64,000 nucleotides of DNA from Bradyrhizobium elkanii USDA 76 (lineage in GTDB: Bacteria > Pseudomonadota > Alphaproteobacteria > Rhizobiales > Xanthobacteraceae), in contig NZ_CP066356.1 of assembly GCF_023278185.1 (NCBI RefSeq), positions 1,480,001 through 1,544,000 on the forward strand. The letters run 5' to 3'. This document shows positions 11,013 to 19,794 of this stretch, piece after piece (the first letter of the stretch is position 1; each line of letters starts with the position of its first letter). The notes below the pieces were generated by a model. The model saw nothing but the letters and a program-made list of their open reading frames with translations, made no database searches and was not told the origin of the DNA. Both the position numbers and the translations under genes were made by a program.

Positions 11013-11245
11013 ACCCGCCGAATGGCAGATCCGAGCCGGCGCGGCTGTGGAAATTCATAACCCGTTAACGGCTGCGCGATGATCTAGCAGGCGGATGCGG
11101 CCTGCGCAGGGGGCGCCTCCGGCTGAAACCAAAGCGACACCAAAGGTGACGTCGGAACGGGGGTTTGCCACCGATCCGACGCAGTTGATCCCTGAATGTG
11201 CCTCAAAGTTCCAGCATGTAATACCGGGGTGGGGAGTGGCAGGTC

Positions 11246-12139
11246 ATGCTGAGTTACCTGAAGAAATTCGTGATGGACATCTTACCCTCGGTGGCAGCGA
11301 CCATCATCGGGGCGTACATCGTTAATCACTACATCGTGGCCAAGCCGGAGGCGCCGGCAGCCGCAGCCGTGACCGCCGCAGTCGATCCCAAGGCCGATCC
11401 GAAGGCCGCCGCCAAGCCCGCCGCCGTCGTCAGCAGCCTCCCCGAAGCCGGCGTGAAGGCCAAGGGCATGTCCGAGCGCACCCTGATCGAGCGCTCGGCG
11501 TCCGAGAAGGCCACCGTCACCGAGAAGCCCGCCGAGAAATCGGCCGATCCCAAATCTGCCGACGCAAAGCCTGACGCGCCGGCCGATACCGCCAGCATCC
11601 CCGCCGACACCCGCCATCATCCGGCGGCGCCGAAGGCCGTCGCGAAGGTCACGCCCGCCGCGCCGCAGCCGGCGGCGCCTGCGGCGTCAGCCGCGCCGGT
11701 CGAGACTGCTGTGACGCCCGAGGAAAGCCGCGACGCCAACGACCTCGCGCGCGCCGCCATCGAGCGGCTGCGCAAGGAGCGTCCGCAGGAGGCGGCGCGG
11801 TCCCAGGATGCCACGCGCACCGATCTCGCCCGCCTGCCTGAGGCGCAGCGTCCGGCAGCCACCTCGGCGATCCGGCCGTTGCCGCCGCCGATCATGGTGT
11901 CGAGCCCGTCCACTGACAATGTCGATCAATCCTCGCAGCCGCGTCCGCCCTACGCCGCCGGCGGCCAGGATTCCAACCGGCTGACGCCGCCGGCCGACAT
12001 TCCGGTCCCAGTGGTGCAGGCCCCGCTCGACCTGCGCGCCGAGGCGATCATGCCGGCGCAGAAGAACGAGCGCACATCGGTGACCGACGACATGTTCTCC
12101 GGCATGAAGTCGATGTTCCACGCCGTCCTGCCGAAGTAG
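11246..12139 (+). CDS. membrane-anchored Ala/Pro-rich protein of unknown function
   Basis: 297 aa. One N-terminal hydrophobic helix (about 10-30, MDILPSVAATIIGAYIVNHY) lacks a clear signal-peptidase site and probably acts as an anchor. Most of the rest is low-complexity Ala/Pro/Lys sequence (residues 35-190) with no recognisable domain. A short C-terminal part (QKNERTSVTDDMFSGMKSMFHAVLP) looks conserved and amphipathic. It is probably an inner-membrane or periplasm-spanning protein. The start has GGGGAGTGG upstream. I do not recognise the family. Confidence 0.65.
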   Translation: MLSYLKKFVMDILPSVAATIIGAYIVNHYIVAKPEAPAAAAVTAAVDPKADPKAAAKPAAVVSSLPEAGVKAKGMSERTLIERSASEKATVTEKPAEKSADPKSADAKPDAPADTASIPADTRHHPAAPKAVAKVTPAAPQPAAPAASAAPVETAVTPEESRDANDLARAAIERLRKERPQEAARSQDATRTDLARLPEAQRPAATSAIRPLPPPIMVSSPSTDNVDQSSQPRPPYAAGGQDSNRLTPPADIPVPVVQAPLDLRAEAIMPAQKNERTSVTDDMFSGMKSMFHAVLPK

Positions 12140-12187
12140 CCGCAACGCCGCTCGATCGTTCCTGACGGGTTGTCTTCACGCCGAGCG

Positions 12188-12850
12188 CTAGCCGCCGGTG
12201 CGCGCAAGCCCGCTGCGCGCATTGCCGTCACCTGGCCGCAGCGCCAGCGCGCGATTGTAGGACGCCGCCGCCTTGGCCTTGTCGCCGAGCCGCTCATAGG
12301 CCTGGCCGCGAGCGCTCCACGCCGCAACATTGCTTGGATCGGCCTGCACGGCCTCGTCGAGATCGCTGGCGGCCTGCTTGGCCTTGTCGAGCGCGAGGTA
12401 GCTGGTCGCACGGCCGACCAGGGGCTCGGCCTTCTGCGGCGACAGCCCGCTGGCCGCGGTGAAATCGTCGATCGCCTGCTGATGCTGTCCGCGGCCCTGA
12501 TAGATCAGGGCGCGGCCGTAGAGCGCCTGGATGTTGTAAGGGTCGGCCACCAGTGCCTGTTCGAACTCCGCCATCGCCTCGTCGAGCTTGCCGGAGCGTG
12601 CCAGCACCTGAGCGCGCGTGGTGTGATCCTTGGCGCTGTTGACGTCTTGCGGCGTGATGGTGTCGGCGGCGGGCTTGTCGGCGGTGGCAGCCGGCTTCGG
12701 CTTGTCGTCCGAGGAGCCCCATGAACCGAGGTCGAAGGAGCAGCCCCCGAGCGGCAGGCCGAGAAGCACTGCAATGATGACGAGATGCGGCGCGCGACGG
12801 CGCTGCGCGGGTCCTGGAAAGAGCGGGCGGGATCCCGGATCAGCCGTCAT
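12188..12850 (-). CDS. TPR-repeat lipoprotein
   Basis: 220 aa from ATG at 12850; a further in-frame ATG at 12907 would add an unlikely basic stretch. The signal sequence VIIAVLLGLPLGGC ends in a lipobox (LGGC), so the mature protein should be a lipoprotein. After an Asp/Lys/Ala linker come about four tetratricopeptide repeats (for example DPYNIQALYGRALIYQGRG and DPSNVAAWSARGQAYERLG), a protein-interaction scaffold. The partner is unknown. It lies downstream of rpsU on the same strand but is separated from it by a hairpin terminator. Confidence 0.88.
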   Translation of the reverse strand: MTADPGSRPLFPGPAQRRRAPHLVIIAVLLGLPLGGCSFDLGSWGSSDDKPKPAATADKPAADTITPQDVNSAKDHTTRAQVLARSGKLDEAMAEFEQALVADPYNIQALYGRALIYQGRGQHQQAIDDFTAASGLSPQKAEPLVGRATSYLALDKAKQAASDLDEAVQADPSNVAAWSARGQAYERLGDKAKAAASYNRALALRPGDGNARSGLARTGG

Positions 12851-12904
12851 GCAAAATGCTCTTGCCGGTCGTTTTGCATGGGTACCCCGGAACGCGGCGT
12901 GCTT

Positions 12905-12934
12905 CAAAACGACAACGCGGGCCCGTGGCCCGCG
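12905..12934 (-). terminator. intrinsic terminator after rpsU
   Basis: Hairpin with arms CGCGGGCC / GGCCCGCG (12916-12934) and a 3-nt loop. On the minus strand it is followed by a T-rich run (GTTGTCGTTTTG). It begins 30 bp after the rpsU stop, fits rho-independent termination of rpsU, and separates it from the lipoprotein gene. Confidence 0.65.
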
Positions 12935-12963
12935 CTGTTAGACTTCCATATCGGCAAAACGGT

Positions 12964-13257
12964 TCAGCGAGGGCCGCGACCAGCGCCTGCACCGCCCGGA
13001 CGGCCGCGGTCGCCACCGGGGCCGGCGCCGAACACCGGCTTCGGCTTCATCGGCAGCAGGCCTTCGCGCTGCAGCTTCTTGCGCGCCAGCTTGCGTGCGC
13101 GGCGCACGGCTTCGGCCTTTTCGCGGGCCTTCTTCTCGGAGGGCTTTTCGTAGTGACCGCGGAGCTTCATCTCGCGGAAAATGCCCTCGCGCTGCATCTT
13201 CTTCTTCAGCGCCTTCAGGGCTTGGTCGACATTGTTATCGCGGACGAGAACCTGCAC
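12964..13257 (-). CDS. rpsU: 30S ribosomal protein S21
   Basis: 97 aa from the GTG at 13257, chosen because AGAGGA lies 8-10 bp upstream and because S21 proteins begin (M)[20 protein letters not shown]. The S21 body is about 70 residues. The C-terminal ~25 residues are a Gly/Arg/Pro-rich tail ([19 protein letters not shown]), as in related alphaproteobacteria. S21 joins the small subunit near the anti-Shine-Dalgarno region and helps initiation. The longer open frame upstream of the GTG is not conserved-looking. Confidence 0.93.
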   Translation of the reverse strand: MQVLVRDNNVDQALKALKKKMQREGIFREMKLRGHYEKPSEKKAREKAEAVRRARKLARKKLQREGLLPMKPKPVFGAGPGGDRGRPGGAGAGRGPR

Positions 13258-13521
13258 GCGGCATCCTCTTTTGAATTGATCGGTTCGGAATTCTGGCGAG
13301 GTGAAGGGGCGGCAAAAGGCCTGCCTCTTAACCCTAGGCGGGCGCATGTATCAGACAAACGCGCAGATGTCCACCGGTCGAGTGACTTTCGGGCCTAGTA
13401 AAGCCACGAAATAGGGCGAAAATGCCATTGTGCGGCCCTGATTTGGGTGGTTTGGCGCCCAGATGAGGGCCGCTCCCGGCGTTTTGGATAACCCGGACAT
13501 TGGAAATAGGGGAGATGCGAG

Positions 13522-14244
13522 ATGGAGATGAAAAAATACGCTGCCGAGGCCATCGGTACGTTCTGGCTCACATTCGCTGGTTGCGGCAGCGCGGTGATCG
13601 CGGCCGGCTTTCCGCAGGTCGGGATCGGACTGGTCGGCGTGTCACTGGCCTTCGGGCTGAGCGTGGTGACCATGGCCTATGCGATCGGCCATATCTCGGG
13701 TTGCCACCTCAACCCGGCGGTGACGGTCGGGCTCGCCGCGGGTGGGCGTTTCCCGGGCGGCCAGGTGCTGCCCTACATCATCGCGCAGGTCGTGGGCGCC
13801 ATCATCGCGGCCTGGCTGCTCTATGTGATCGCGAGCGGCGCGCCCGGCTTCGATGTCAGCAAGGGCTTTGCCTCCAACGGTTATGACGCGCACTCGCCCG
13901 GCCAGTACAACATGGTGGTGTGCTTCATCACCGAGGTAGTGATGACCATGATGTTCCTGTTCATCATCATGGGATCGACCCATGGCAAGGCGCCTGCCGG
14001 CTTCGCGCCGCTCGCCATCGGCCTCGCGCTGGTGATGATCCATCTCGTCAGCATTCCCGTCACCAATACGTCGGTGAACCCGGCGCGCAGCACCGGACCG
14101 GCGCTGTTCGTCGGCGGCTGGGCGTTGGGGCAGCTCTGGCTGTTCTGGGTCGCGCCGCTGATCGGCGGCGCGCTCGGCGGTGTGATCTACCGCTGGCTCA
14201 GCGACGAGCCGGCCGGCATCGTCGCCGGCGCGAAGACGGCGTGA
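13522..14244 (+). CDS. aqpZ: aquaporin Z
   Basis: 240 aa with six transmembrane helices and both half-helix motifs: [10 protein letters not shown] (about 62-71) and [13 protein letters not shown] (about 186-198), the second with the selectivity-filter Arg after NPA. The residues around the NPA boxes fit water channels (AqpZ) and not glycerol facilitators, which carry Asp after the second NPAR. A GGGAGATGCGAG ribosome region precedes the ATG. The neighbours (rpsU, purK) are unrelated in function. Confidence 0.94.
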   Translation: MEMKKYAAEAIGTFWLTFAGCGSAVIAAGFPQVGIGLVGVSLAFGLSVVTMAYAIGHISGCHLNPAVTVGLAAGGRFPGGQVLPYIIAQVVGAIIAAWLLYVIASGAPGFDVSKGFASNGYDAHSPGQYNMVVCFITEVVMTMMFLFIIMGSTHGKAPAGFAPLAIGLALVMIHLVSIPVTNTSVNPARSTGPALFVGGWALGQLWLFWVAPLIGGALGGVIYRWLSDEPAGIVAGAKTA

Positions 14245-14249
14245 TCGGC

Positions 14250-14349
14250 GCGAGCGTTTTCGAGCGAAGCGGACGCCGGTTCGCGTGAAGAAAACGCGTA
14301 AACAAAAATCCAGAGCATCGGTTCTGATTGAACCGGAACCGATGCTCTC
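14250..14349. repeat. dispersed palindromic repeat, family A
   Basis: Starts GAGCGTTTTCGAGCGAAGCG and contains GGTTCGCGTGAAGAAAACGCG, ending in a self-complementary arm (GAGCATCGGTTC...GAACCGATGCTC). Further copies lie at 30226-30330 (reverse orientation) and 47071-47176 (same orientation). Each copy sits between genes. Confidence 0.8.
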
Positions 14350-14411
14350 ATGGATCGCGGCTGCCACGATCCCATTTCCATCGATGTGTCGAAGGCGGCT
14401 TGCGGCCGCCG

Positions 14412-14505
14412 GAGCATGATCCGGAAAAGTGGGAAGCGGTTTTCCGAAGAAATCGTGCTCAAACGACGAGCTAAAGCGCGATGAATATCTCATCGCGCCT
14501 TAGTG
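14412..14505. repeat. dispersed palindromic repeat, family B
   Basis: Contains GAGCATGATCCGGAAAAGTG and GAAGCGGTTTTCCGAAGAAAT, then CTAAAGCGCGATGA...TCATCGCGCCTTAG as a terminal hairpin. A copy in reverse orientation is at 28656-28758. It lies directly after the family A copy, so the aqpZ-purK gap is nearly all repeat. Confidence 0.78.
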
Positions 14506-14508
14506 GAA

Positions 14509-15615
14509 TTATGGCTTGCGGGCAGGCGTCACTTCGGTGACGTGTCCCATCTTGCGGCCGGGGCGCGGCGTGCCCTTGCCGTACAGATGCACCGTGGCGC
14601 CGGGAACGGTGAGCCACTGCTCGTAGCTCAGGATGTCGTCGCCGATCAGGTTGGTCATGACGACATCGCCGTGGCGCACCGGCTTGCCCAGCGGCCAGCC
14701 GGCGATCGCGCGGATGTGCTGCTCGAACTGTGAGATCGAGGCGCCGTCGAGCGTCCAGTGGCCGGAATTGTGCACGCGCGGCGCGATCTCGTTGACCAGC
14801 ACCGCCGCCTTGCTGCCGTTGCCGGGCACCACGAACATCTCCACCGCGAGCACGCCGACATAGTCGAGCGCCGAGGCGATCTTTTCGGCGATCGCGCGCG
14901 CCTGCGCGGCAAGCTCATCGGGGATTGCGGCCGGCGCGCGGGAAGTTTTCAGAATGTGGTCGCGATGCTCGTTCTCGGTGACGTCGAAGCATTCGACTTC
15001 GCCGGACGCGGAGCGGGCCGCGATCACCGAGATCTCACGCTCGAACGGCACGAAGGCTTCGAGGATCGCCGACTTGGTGCCGAGGTCCTGCCAGACCTGT
15101 TCAAGGTCGTCGCCGGCGCGGATGATGGCCTGGCCCTTGCCGTCATAGCCGAAGCGGCGGGTCTTGATCACCGCAGGCAGGCCGATGCGCTCGATCGCCG
15201 TGCGCAGCGTGCCGACCGAGGAGACGTCGACGTAGTCGGCGGTGCCGATGCCGAGCTTGCTGACGAAATCCTTCTCGATCAGCCGGTCCTGCGTGGTCTC
15301 CAGGATCTTGTAGGCCGGCAGCACCGGGCGCCGCGCGGCGAGCACCATCGCGGTCGCGGCCGGGACATTCTCGAACTCATAGGTGACGACGTCGACGTCG
15401 TTGGCGAACAGTTCGAGCGCCTCGACGTCGGCATATTCCGCGCAGGTCGCGTTCTGCACCACGTCGAACGCCGGGGAGTCCGGATCCGGCGAAAACACCT
15501 GGCAGCGGAGCCCGAGCCGCGCCGCGGCCATCGCCAGCATCCGGCCCAATTGCCCGCCGCCGAGGATTCCAATGGTGTCGCCCGGCTTCAGCTTCACTCC
15601 GTTCGAAGCCGTCAC
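14509..15615 (-). CDS. purK: N5-carboxyaminoimidazole ribonucleotide synthase
   Basis: 368 aa, an ATP-grasp enzyme of de novo purine synthesis that makes N5-CAIR from AIR, bicarbonate and ATP. The N-terminal fold has [17 protein letters not shown], and the ATP-grasp part has [14 protein letters not shown] and [17 protein letters not shown]. Its ATG overlaps the purE stop by 4 nt (ATGA), so the two are translationally coupled. Length and motifs are normal for the family. Confidence 0.97.
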   Translation of the reverse strand: MTASNGVKLKPGDTIGILGGGQLGRMLAMAAARLGLRCQVFSPDPDSPAFDVVQNATCAEYADVEALELFANDVDVVTYEFENVPAATAMVLAARRPVLPAYKILETTQDRLIEKDFVSKLGIGTADYVDVSSVGTLRTAIERIGLPAVIKTRRFGYDGKGQAIIRAGDDLEQVWQDLGTKSAILEAFVPFEREISVIAARSASGEVECFDVTENEHRDHILKTSRAPAAIPDELAAQARAIAEKIASALDYVGVLAVEMFVVPGNGSKAAVLVNEIAPRVHNSGHWTLDGASISQFEQHIRAIAGWPLGKPVRHGDVVMTNLIGDDILSYEQWLTVPGATVHLYGKGTPRPGRKMGHVTEVTPARKP

Positions 15616-16100
15616 GCCGCGCCCTCCGGATGCTCGCTGATCGCGTCGGTCTGCTGCTTGCGCCAGGCCGCAAGGCGGCCCGACAGAGCCGGATCGTTGA
15701 GCGCGAGCACGCTCGCCGCGAGCAACGCGGCATTGATCGCGCCGGCCTTGCCGATTGCCAGCGTCCCGACCGGGACGCCGGCCGGCATCTGCACGATCGA
15801 ATAGAGCGAATCGATGCCCGACAGCGCCTTCGACTCGACGGGAACCCCGAACACCGGAAGCTCCGTCAGCGCGGCGGTCATGCCCGGCAAATGGGCGGCG
15901 CCGCCGGCGCCGGCAATGATCACCTTGTGGCCGGCTGCCTTGGCGCCCTTGGCGAAGGCATAGAGCCGATCCGGGGTGCGGTGGGCCGAAACGATACGCG
16001 TTTCGCAGGCCACACCGAGCGCAGCCAGCGTCTCGGCGGCATGGCGCATGGTTTCCCAGTCGGACTGACTTCCCATGATGATGGCGATCGGAGCGGTCAT
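15612..16100 (-). CDS. purE: N5-carboxyaminoimidazole ribonucleotide mutase
   Basis: 162 aa, class I PurE, which converts N5-CAIR to CAIR in purine synthesis. It has the N-terminal [12 protein letters not shown] motif and the active-site segments [10 protein letters not shown] and [12 protein letters not shown]. It is first in the purE-purK pair, with the 4-nt overlap at 15612-15615. The promoter should lie between 16101 and 16245, shared with the divergent GGDEF gene. Confidence 0.97.
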   Translation of the reverse strand: MTAPIAIIMGSQSDWETMRHAAETLAALGVACETRIVSAHRTPDRLYAFAKGAKAAGHKVIIAGAGGAAHLPGMTAALTELPVFGVPVESKALSGIDSLYSIVQMPAGVPVGTLAIGKAGAINAALLAASVLALNDPALSGRLAAWRKQQTDAISEHPEGAA

Positions 16101-16245
16101 CTCTTCAATTCTGTGCAGGAATCCAAAAGCATAGGCCGATTATAGGGGCGGCCCGGGCGTCATCCAAGGCGTGGCAAGGGAGTTAGAATGGACTATCCTG
16201 TCTTGGTGAATCCCGGCAAGCCTTCATAAGCAGGCCTCAACAAGG

Positions 16246-16962
16246 ATGCGCATGAAGAAGAAGACGACGGCGGCCGCCTCCGGGGCCGCGAAACGACGCA
16301 AAGGCGCGCCCGCCGCGCGCAAATCCGGGCCGGGCAAGACTGGGGCCAAGCGGGCTGGAACCAAACGGGCCGGAACCGAAGCTTCCACGCGAGGCGCGGT
16401 CGCATCCGGCGACAAATCGACGATCCGCAGCTTGCGGGCGCAGCTGGCGCGGGCGCAGGCCCGGATCGAGGCGCTGCAGGCCGCCGCCGAGACCGACTTC
16501 CTGCTCGACATCCTGAACCGGCGCGGATTCGAGCGCGAGCTCGCCCGTTCGCTTTCCTTCATCAAGCGCTATCAGGCCTCCGGCGCGCTGATCGTGCTCG
16601 ACGTCGATCGCCTCAAGCCGATCAACGATGCCTTCGGCCACGCGGCGGGCGACGAGGTGCTGAAGGCGATCGTTGCCGCGATATCGGATCAGGTGCGCGC
16701 TTCCGATGTGATCGGCCGTCTCGGCGGCGACGAGTTCGCCGTGCTGCTGTGGAATCTCAGCGAGATCGATGCCCGCGCCAAGGCGGCTGCGCTGGAAGAG
16801 GCGATCGATCGGTTGACCTTCATGTTCCGCGACAGCCAGGTCACCGCAGGCGCCTCCGCCGGCGTTGCGATCCTCACCGCGCATTCGGATATCGATCGCG
16901 TTCTCGATGAGGCCGACCGTGCGATGTATGTGCGCAAGGCGCAGCGGCGCCACGAATCCTAG
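16246..16962 (+). CDS. GGDEF-domain protein, probable diguanylate cyclase
   Basis: 238 aa (ATG at 16252 is an alternative start). The first ~60 residues are strongly basic (KKKTTAAASGAAKRRK...) and low complexity. A short coiled-coil-like helix (SLRAQLARAQARIEALQ) is followed by a GGDEF domain (about 85-230) with an intact active site RLGGDEFAVLLW near residues 158-168 and the upstream NDAFGHAAGDEVL. It should make cyclic-di-GMP from GTP. There is no sensor domain, no transmembrane helix and no RxxD inhibitory site that I can see. Confidence 0.88.
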   Translation: MRMKKKTTAAASGAAKRRKGAPAARKSGPGKTGAKRAGTKRAGTEASTRGAVASGDKSTIRSLRAQLARAQARIEALQAAAETDFLLDILNRRGFERELARSLSFIKRYQASGALIVLDVDRLKPINDAFGHAAGDEVLKAIVAAISDQVRASDVIGRLGGDEFAVLLWNLSEIDARAKAAALEEAIDRLTFMFRDSQVTAGASAGVAILTAHSDIDRVLDEADRAMYVRKAQRRHES

Positions 16963-16976
16963 AGGATCCGGGCCGA

Positions 16977-17228
16977 TCAAAGCGCGCTCAGGTCCTCCGG
17001 CACATTGCCGTAGGCCCGCAACAGCTTGGCATCGCCGAATTCGCCGATCGCGGGATCGCCGGTGCGGCTGAACGCGACGGCGCCGATGCTGCCGGGCATC
17101 CGCGACATGGTCTCCGCGCGGCGCAGCGCGACCGCCGAGCTCTGGCATTCCTCGGCATTGCCGGCGACCGGCGTGCCGTCATCGTCCTGCATGAAGGGCA
17201 GTGCCACGTAATAGGTTACATCGGCCAT
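16977..17228 (-). CDS. small conserved protein of unknown function
   Basis: 83 aa, starting MADVTYYVALPFMQDDDGTP. It is soluble and contains a repeated hydrophobic/acidic pattern, with no transmembrane helix or metal-binding motif. The arrangement 'YYVALPF...D..G' followed by SSAVALRRAETMSRMPGSIGAVAFSRTGDP suggests a small beta-rich fold. I recognise it only as a type found in Bradyrhizobium-like genomes. Its stop is 14 bp from the convergent GGDEF stop. Confidence 0.7.
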   Translation of the reverse strand: MADVTYYVALPFMQDDDGTPVAGNAEECQSSAVALRRAETMSRMPGSIGAVAFSRTGDPAIGEFGDAKLLRAYGNVPEDLSAL

Positions 17229-17244
17229 CGCTGTGCTCCCTGAA

Positions 17245-17288
17245 GATCAGGCCAAGGATCAGGCCAAGGATCGGGCCAAGGATCAGGC
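17245..17288. repeat. 12-bp tandem repeat, about 3.7 units
   Basis: Unit GATCAGGCCAAG repeated at 17245, 17257 and 17269 (third with one change), then a partial GATCAGGC. The last unit contains the stop codon of the minus-strand gene at 17283-17492, so repeat-number change would not alter that protein but would change the spacing between the two small genes. Confidence 0.85.
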
Positions 17289-17492
17289 GGCGTCGCTCGC
17301 CGCCCGGGTCTGCGCCGGCACGCAGCCGGCGGTGATCGCGGTCTGCAATTCCTCAAGCTCGGCTTCCAGGTATTCGTTGGCCATGATCAGCGCCTTGATG
17401 GTGCTGCGCAGGTTGCCGTCGCACATCGCGATCGCCTGATCGCAGGCCTTCTCGTAGCGGCTGTTGTCGGGCAGGGAAGGCGGTGCGGACAT
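17283..17492 (-). CDS. small helical protein of unknown function
   Basis: 69 aa from ATG at 17492, preceded by GAGGGAG; an upstream in-frame ATG at 17558 gives a less likely 91-aa form. The sequence (RYEKACDQAIAMCDGNLRSTIKALIMANEYLEAELEELQTAI) is predicted mostly helical with a Glu-rich amphipathic segment. A NEYLEAELEEL pattern recurs in rhizobial hypothetical proteins. It lies 54 bp upstream of the 83-aa gene on the same strand. No function can be given. Confidence 0.68.
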   Translation of the reverse strand: MSAPPSLPDNSRYEKACDQAIAMCDGNLRSTIKALIMANEYLEAELEELQTAITAGCVPAQTRAASDAA

Positions 17493-17689
17493 GGCGAAAC
17501 TCCCTCTGATGGCTGGCGGCTGGATCGGTATGTTCTCTTTTTGTTCCGATAGAGTCAAGCGCCGGGAAATCGCCTCGCGTCCGTTGCCGCGAACGTGAAG
17601 CCGGTGAGGCGCTGTGGATGACGGGGAAAACCGCCGCCCGGCCTGAACCGGAAGCGCCCAACCGCGAAGGCCGCGCGCCGCGGCGCGCG

Positions 17690-17896
17690 TCAGGCAATGA
17701 TGTCGGGCGTGATCTGGTCTTCGATGAAGGCGATGCGATCGCGCAGTTGCAGCTTCCGCTTCTTCAAGCGTTGCAACATCAAGAGATCCGGCGCCGGCGA
17801 CTGGTGCAGCGCGTCGATCGCGGCATCGAGGTCGCGGTGCTCTTGCTGCAGACGCGCGAGCTCGGCGATTAGTTCGCGCTCATCCTGATCGTTCAT
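17690..17896 (-). CDS. DUF465/YdcH-family small protein
   Basis: 68 aa. It is an almost wholly helical, probably coiled-coil protein with the family pattern L..L...H..LD..I, then LKKRKLQLRDRIAFIE near the end (RLKKRKLQLRDRI). Function in the family is not established. A second member is encoded divergently at 18137-18322, 240 bp away. The start ATG at 17896 has no strong ribosome site. Confidence 0.82.
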   Translation of the reverse strand: MNDQDERELIAELARLQQEHRDLDAAIDALHQSPAPDLLMLQRLKKRKLQLRDRIAFIEDQITPDIIA

Positions 17897-17965
17897 GGTT
17901 GTATATTAACTGATAGGCACGATGAGGTTGTTGCGGCGGAAGTCGCCGCTCGCCGGAATATCCTC

Positions 17966-17986
17966 CTTGCGCGCGCGCCGCGCAAG
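17966..17986. other. GC-rich hairpin between two DUF465 genes
   Basis: Perfect 8-bp arms CTTGCGCG / CGCGCAAG with a 5-nt loop, upstream of both divergent DUF465 genes. It could be a regulator site or simple structure; no T-run follows. Confidence 0.3.
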
Positions 17987-18136
17987 CCGGACCGGTTCCA
18001 TAGTCACGATTGGTTACAGATAAACCGAAATGAGTGCGTGCGGCATTTCGCGTCCCCCATCGACAGCGCCGTCCACTCGTGTACACTCGGCGGTCCGGAT
18101 CGAACCTGAGGTTTAACGCACCGAGGAGTGTTCGCA

Positions 18137-18322
18137 ATGGCAATACAGGCCCATCTCATTGAGCTGGAGCGTAAACACAAAATACTCGAGAACGAACTGC
18201 ACGAAGCGCTCGTTCACCCCTCTGTAGACGACCTCCATATTTGCGAGCTGAAGCGCCGCAAGTTGATGGTCAAGGATCAAATCGAGCGGTTGAGACTGTC
18301 CGCCGACGACACGGTCCACTAG
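18137..18322 (+). CDS. DUF465/YdcH-family small protein
   Basis: 61 aa from ATG at 18137, with CGAGGAG 9 bp upstream. The family pattern is clear: HLIELERKHKILENELHEAL, then ICELKRRKLMVKDQIERL. It is helical and probably forms a coiled coil. It is paralogous to the divergent gene at 17690-17896, sharing the LKRRKL.(V/L)(K/R)D(Q/R)I core. Its base composition is more A/T-rich than its neighbours. Confidence 0.85.
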   Translation: MAIQAHLIELERKHKILENELHEALVHPSVDDLHICELKRRKLMVKDQIERLRLSADDTVH

Positions 18323-18416
18323 ACCGCCCCCCTGCAAATTAGCAAATAGCCTGGCCTTTCACCGAGGGATGAACGCCCAAGTGCGCGCATCCCCCGGCAG
18401 GCCATACTGTATTTGC

Positions 18417-19520
18417 TCAGAGTTCCGCCAACTCGCCGACATGGTCGGCGACCGCGAGCGATGACGTCAGTCCGGGCGATTCGATGCCGAACAGGTTGAT
18501 CAGGCCGGCGACGCCGTGATCGGCGGGCCCCTGGATCAGGAAGTCCTGCGTCGCCACCGCCGGCGGCACGATCTTGGGGCGGATTCCCGAGTAGCTCGGC
18601 ATCAGCGCGCCGTCCGGCAGGGCCGGCCAGTATTTCCGGATCGCCGGATAGAACCGCTCGGCCCGATCAGGGTCGACGGCGTAATCGATGTGATCGATCC
18701 ATTGGACGTCGGGCCCGAACCTCGCCTGTCCGGCCATGTCGAGCGTCAGGTGCACGCCGAGCCCGCCGGGTTCCGGCACCGGGTAGATCAGGTGCGAGAA
18801 CGGCGCCCTGGCGCTGCAGCTGAAATAATTGCCCTTGGCCAAATAGGCCGTTGGAATCAATTCGATCGGCATGCCCTCGACGTTGCGCGCGACCGCCGTC
18901 GCGCCGAGCCCGGCGGCATTGACCAGGAGATCGCAGGCCAGCGTCATCGGCGCCGCGCCGCCGGCCTCGATCTCGAACCCGTCGGCGGTGGCCCAGGCGT
19001 GGAGCAGCGGCGTATGGAAGGCGAACGCCGCCCCCGCCTCCTCGGCGTCACCACGCAGCGCGAGCATGTAGGCATGGCTGTCGATGATCCCGGTCGAGGG
19101 CGACAGCAGCGCTGCGTCGCAATTCAGCGCCGGCTCCAGGGCGCGCGCCGCCTCGCCGGACAACAGCTGCATGTCGTCGACGCCATTGGCCTTGGCATGC
19201 GCGCGGATCGACTGCAGCTTCTCGGTCTCCGCCGGCGTTGTGGCCACGATCAGCTTGCCGCAATTCTTGTGCGGGACGCCGTGCTCGGCGCAGTAGCGGT
19301 AGAGCGCCCGCTTGCCGCTGACGCACATCCGCGCCATCAGGCTGCCGGCGCGGTAGTAGATGCCGGCGTGGATCACCTCGCTGTTTCGCGACGAGGTCAC
19401 CGTGCCGATCCCCTCGGCCTCCTCGATCACAATCACCTCGCGGCCGGCCTGTGCCAGCCGCCGCGCCACCGCGAGGCCGATCACCCCCGCACCGACGATC
19501 ACGCAATCAACCCTGTCCAT
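18417..19520 (-). CDS. FAD-dependent oxidoreductase, L-2-hydroxyglutarate oxidase-like
   Basis: 367 aa of the DAO superfamily. The N-terminal FAD-binding motif is [20 protein letters not shown] (about 7-26). The segment [14 protein letters not shown] (about 43-56) is characteristic of L-2-hydroxyglutarate dehydrogenase/oxidase (LhgO) relatives. The C-terminus has YSGIRPKI and the FAD contact [17 protein letters not shown]. It probably oxidises a 2-hydroxy acid and passes electrons to oxygen or quinone. The exact substrate is not provable from sequence. Confidence 0.85.
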   Translation of the reverse strand: MDRVDCVIVGAGVIGLAVARRLAQAGREVIVIEEAEGIGTVTSSRNSEVIHAGIYYRAGSLMARMCVSGKRALYRYCAEHGVPHKNCGKLIVATTPAETEKLQSIRAHAKANGVDDMQLLSGEAARALEPALNCDAALLSPSTGIIDSHAYMLALRGDAEEAGAAFAFHTPLLHAWATADGFEIEAGGAAPMTLACDLLVNAAGLGATAVARNVEGMPIELIPTAYLAKGNYFSCSARAPFSHLIYPVPEPGGLGVHLTLDMAGQARFGPDVQWIDHIDYAVDPDRAERFYPAIRKYWPALPDGALMPSYSGIRPKIVPPAVATQDFLIQGPADHGVAGLINLFGIESPGLTSSLAVADHVGELAEL

Positions 19521-19603
19521 CTCGTCCTTCAGGTCCGAAAATTTCCGCCCGGCCGCGCCCTGGCCGCTGCCGCCAGCATCGTTCAGCCGATCCGGTCGCT
19601 TTG

Positions 19604-19629
19604 GGCAAGTGCTTATTAGGCAAGTGCTT
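19604..19629. promoter_or_regulatory. 11-bp direct repeat in a divergent promoter region
   Basis: GGCAAGTGCTT occurs at 19604-19614 and again at 19619-19629, exactly 15 bp apart. It lies between the divergent flavoprotein (start 19520) and PAS-GGDEF-EAL (start 19795) genes. It may be a regulator binding pair or a small duplication. Confidence 0.4.
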
Positions 19630-19656
19630 GGGCCATCTCAAATAGTTGGGAGGCCA

Positions 19657-19691
19657 TGCCCTGTTAGTGGAGCATTAATCATGTCAGGGCA
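19657..19691. promoter_or_regulatory. inverted repeat upstream of the GGDEF-EAL gene
   Basis: Arms TGCCCTG (19657-19663) and CAGGGCA (19685-19691) are separated by 21 bp of A/T-rich sequence, 104 bp before the GGDEF-EAL start. It is a possible operator or hairpin. Confidence 0.35.
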
Positions 19692-19794
19692 ATTGCCATA
19701 AATTAAGTCAGCATTTTCCGGTTGCATCAGTACGCGTTTACCCGATCCAAACCGCCGGAGCCGGACACTCGCCCCGGAAATCCGCGGGTGATCG

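Noticed and set aside
12851..12907. Longer start for the TPR lipoprotein
   Set aside because: It would place a basic non-hydrophobic stretch of 19 residues before the signal sequence; the ATG at 12850 fits better.
17245..17288. CRISPR-like array
   Set aside because: The repeats are contiguous 12-bp units with no spacers. No CRISPR array was seen elsewhere in the window.
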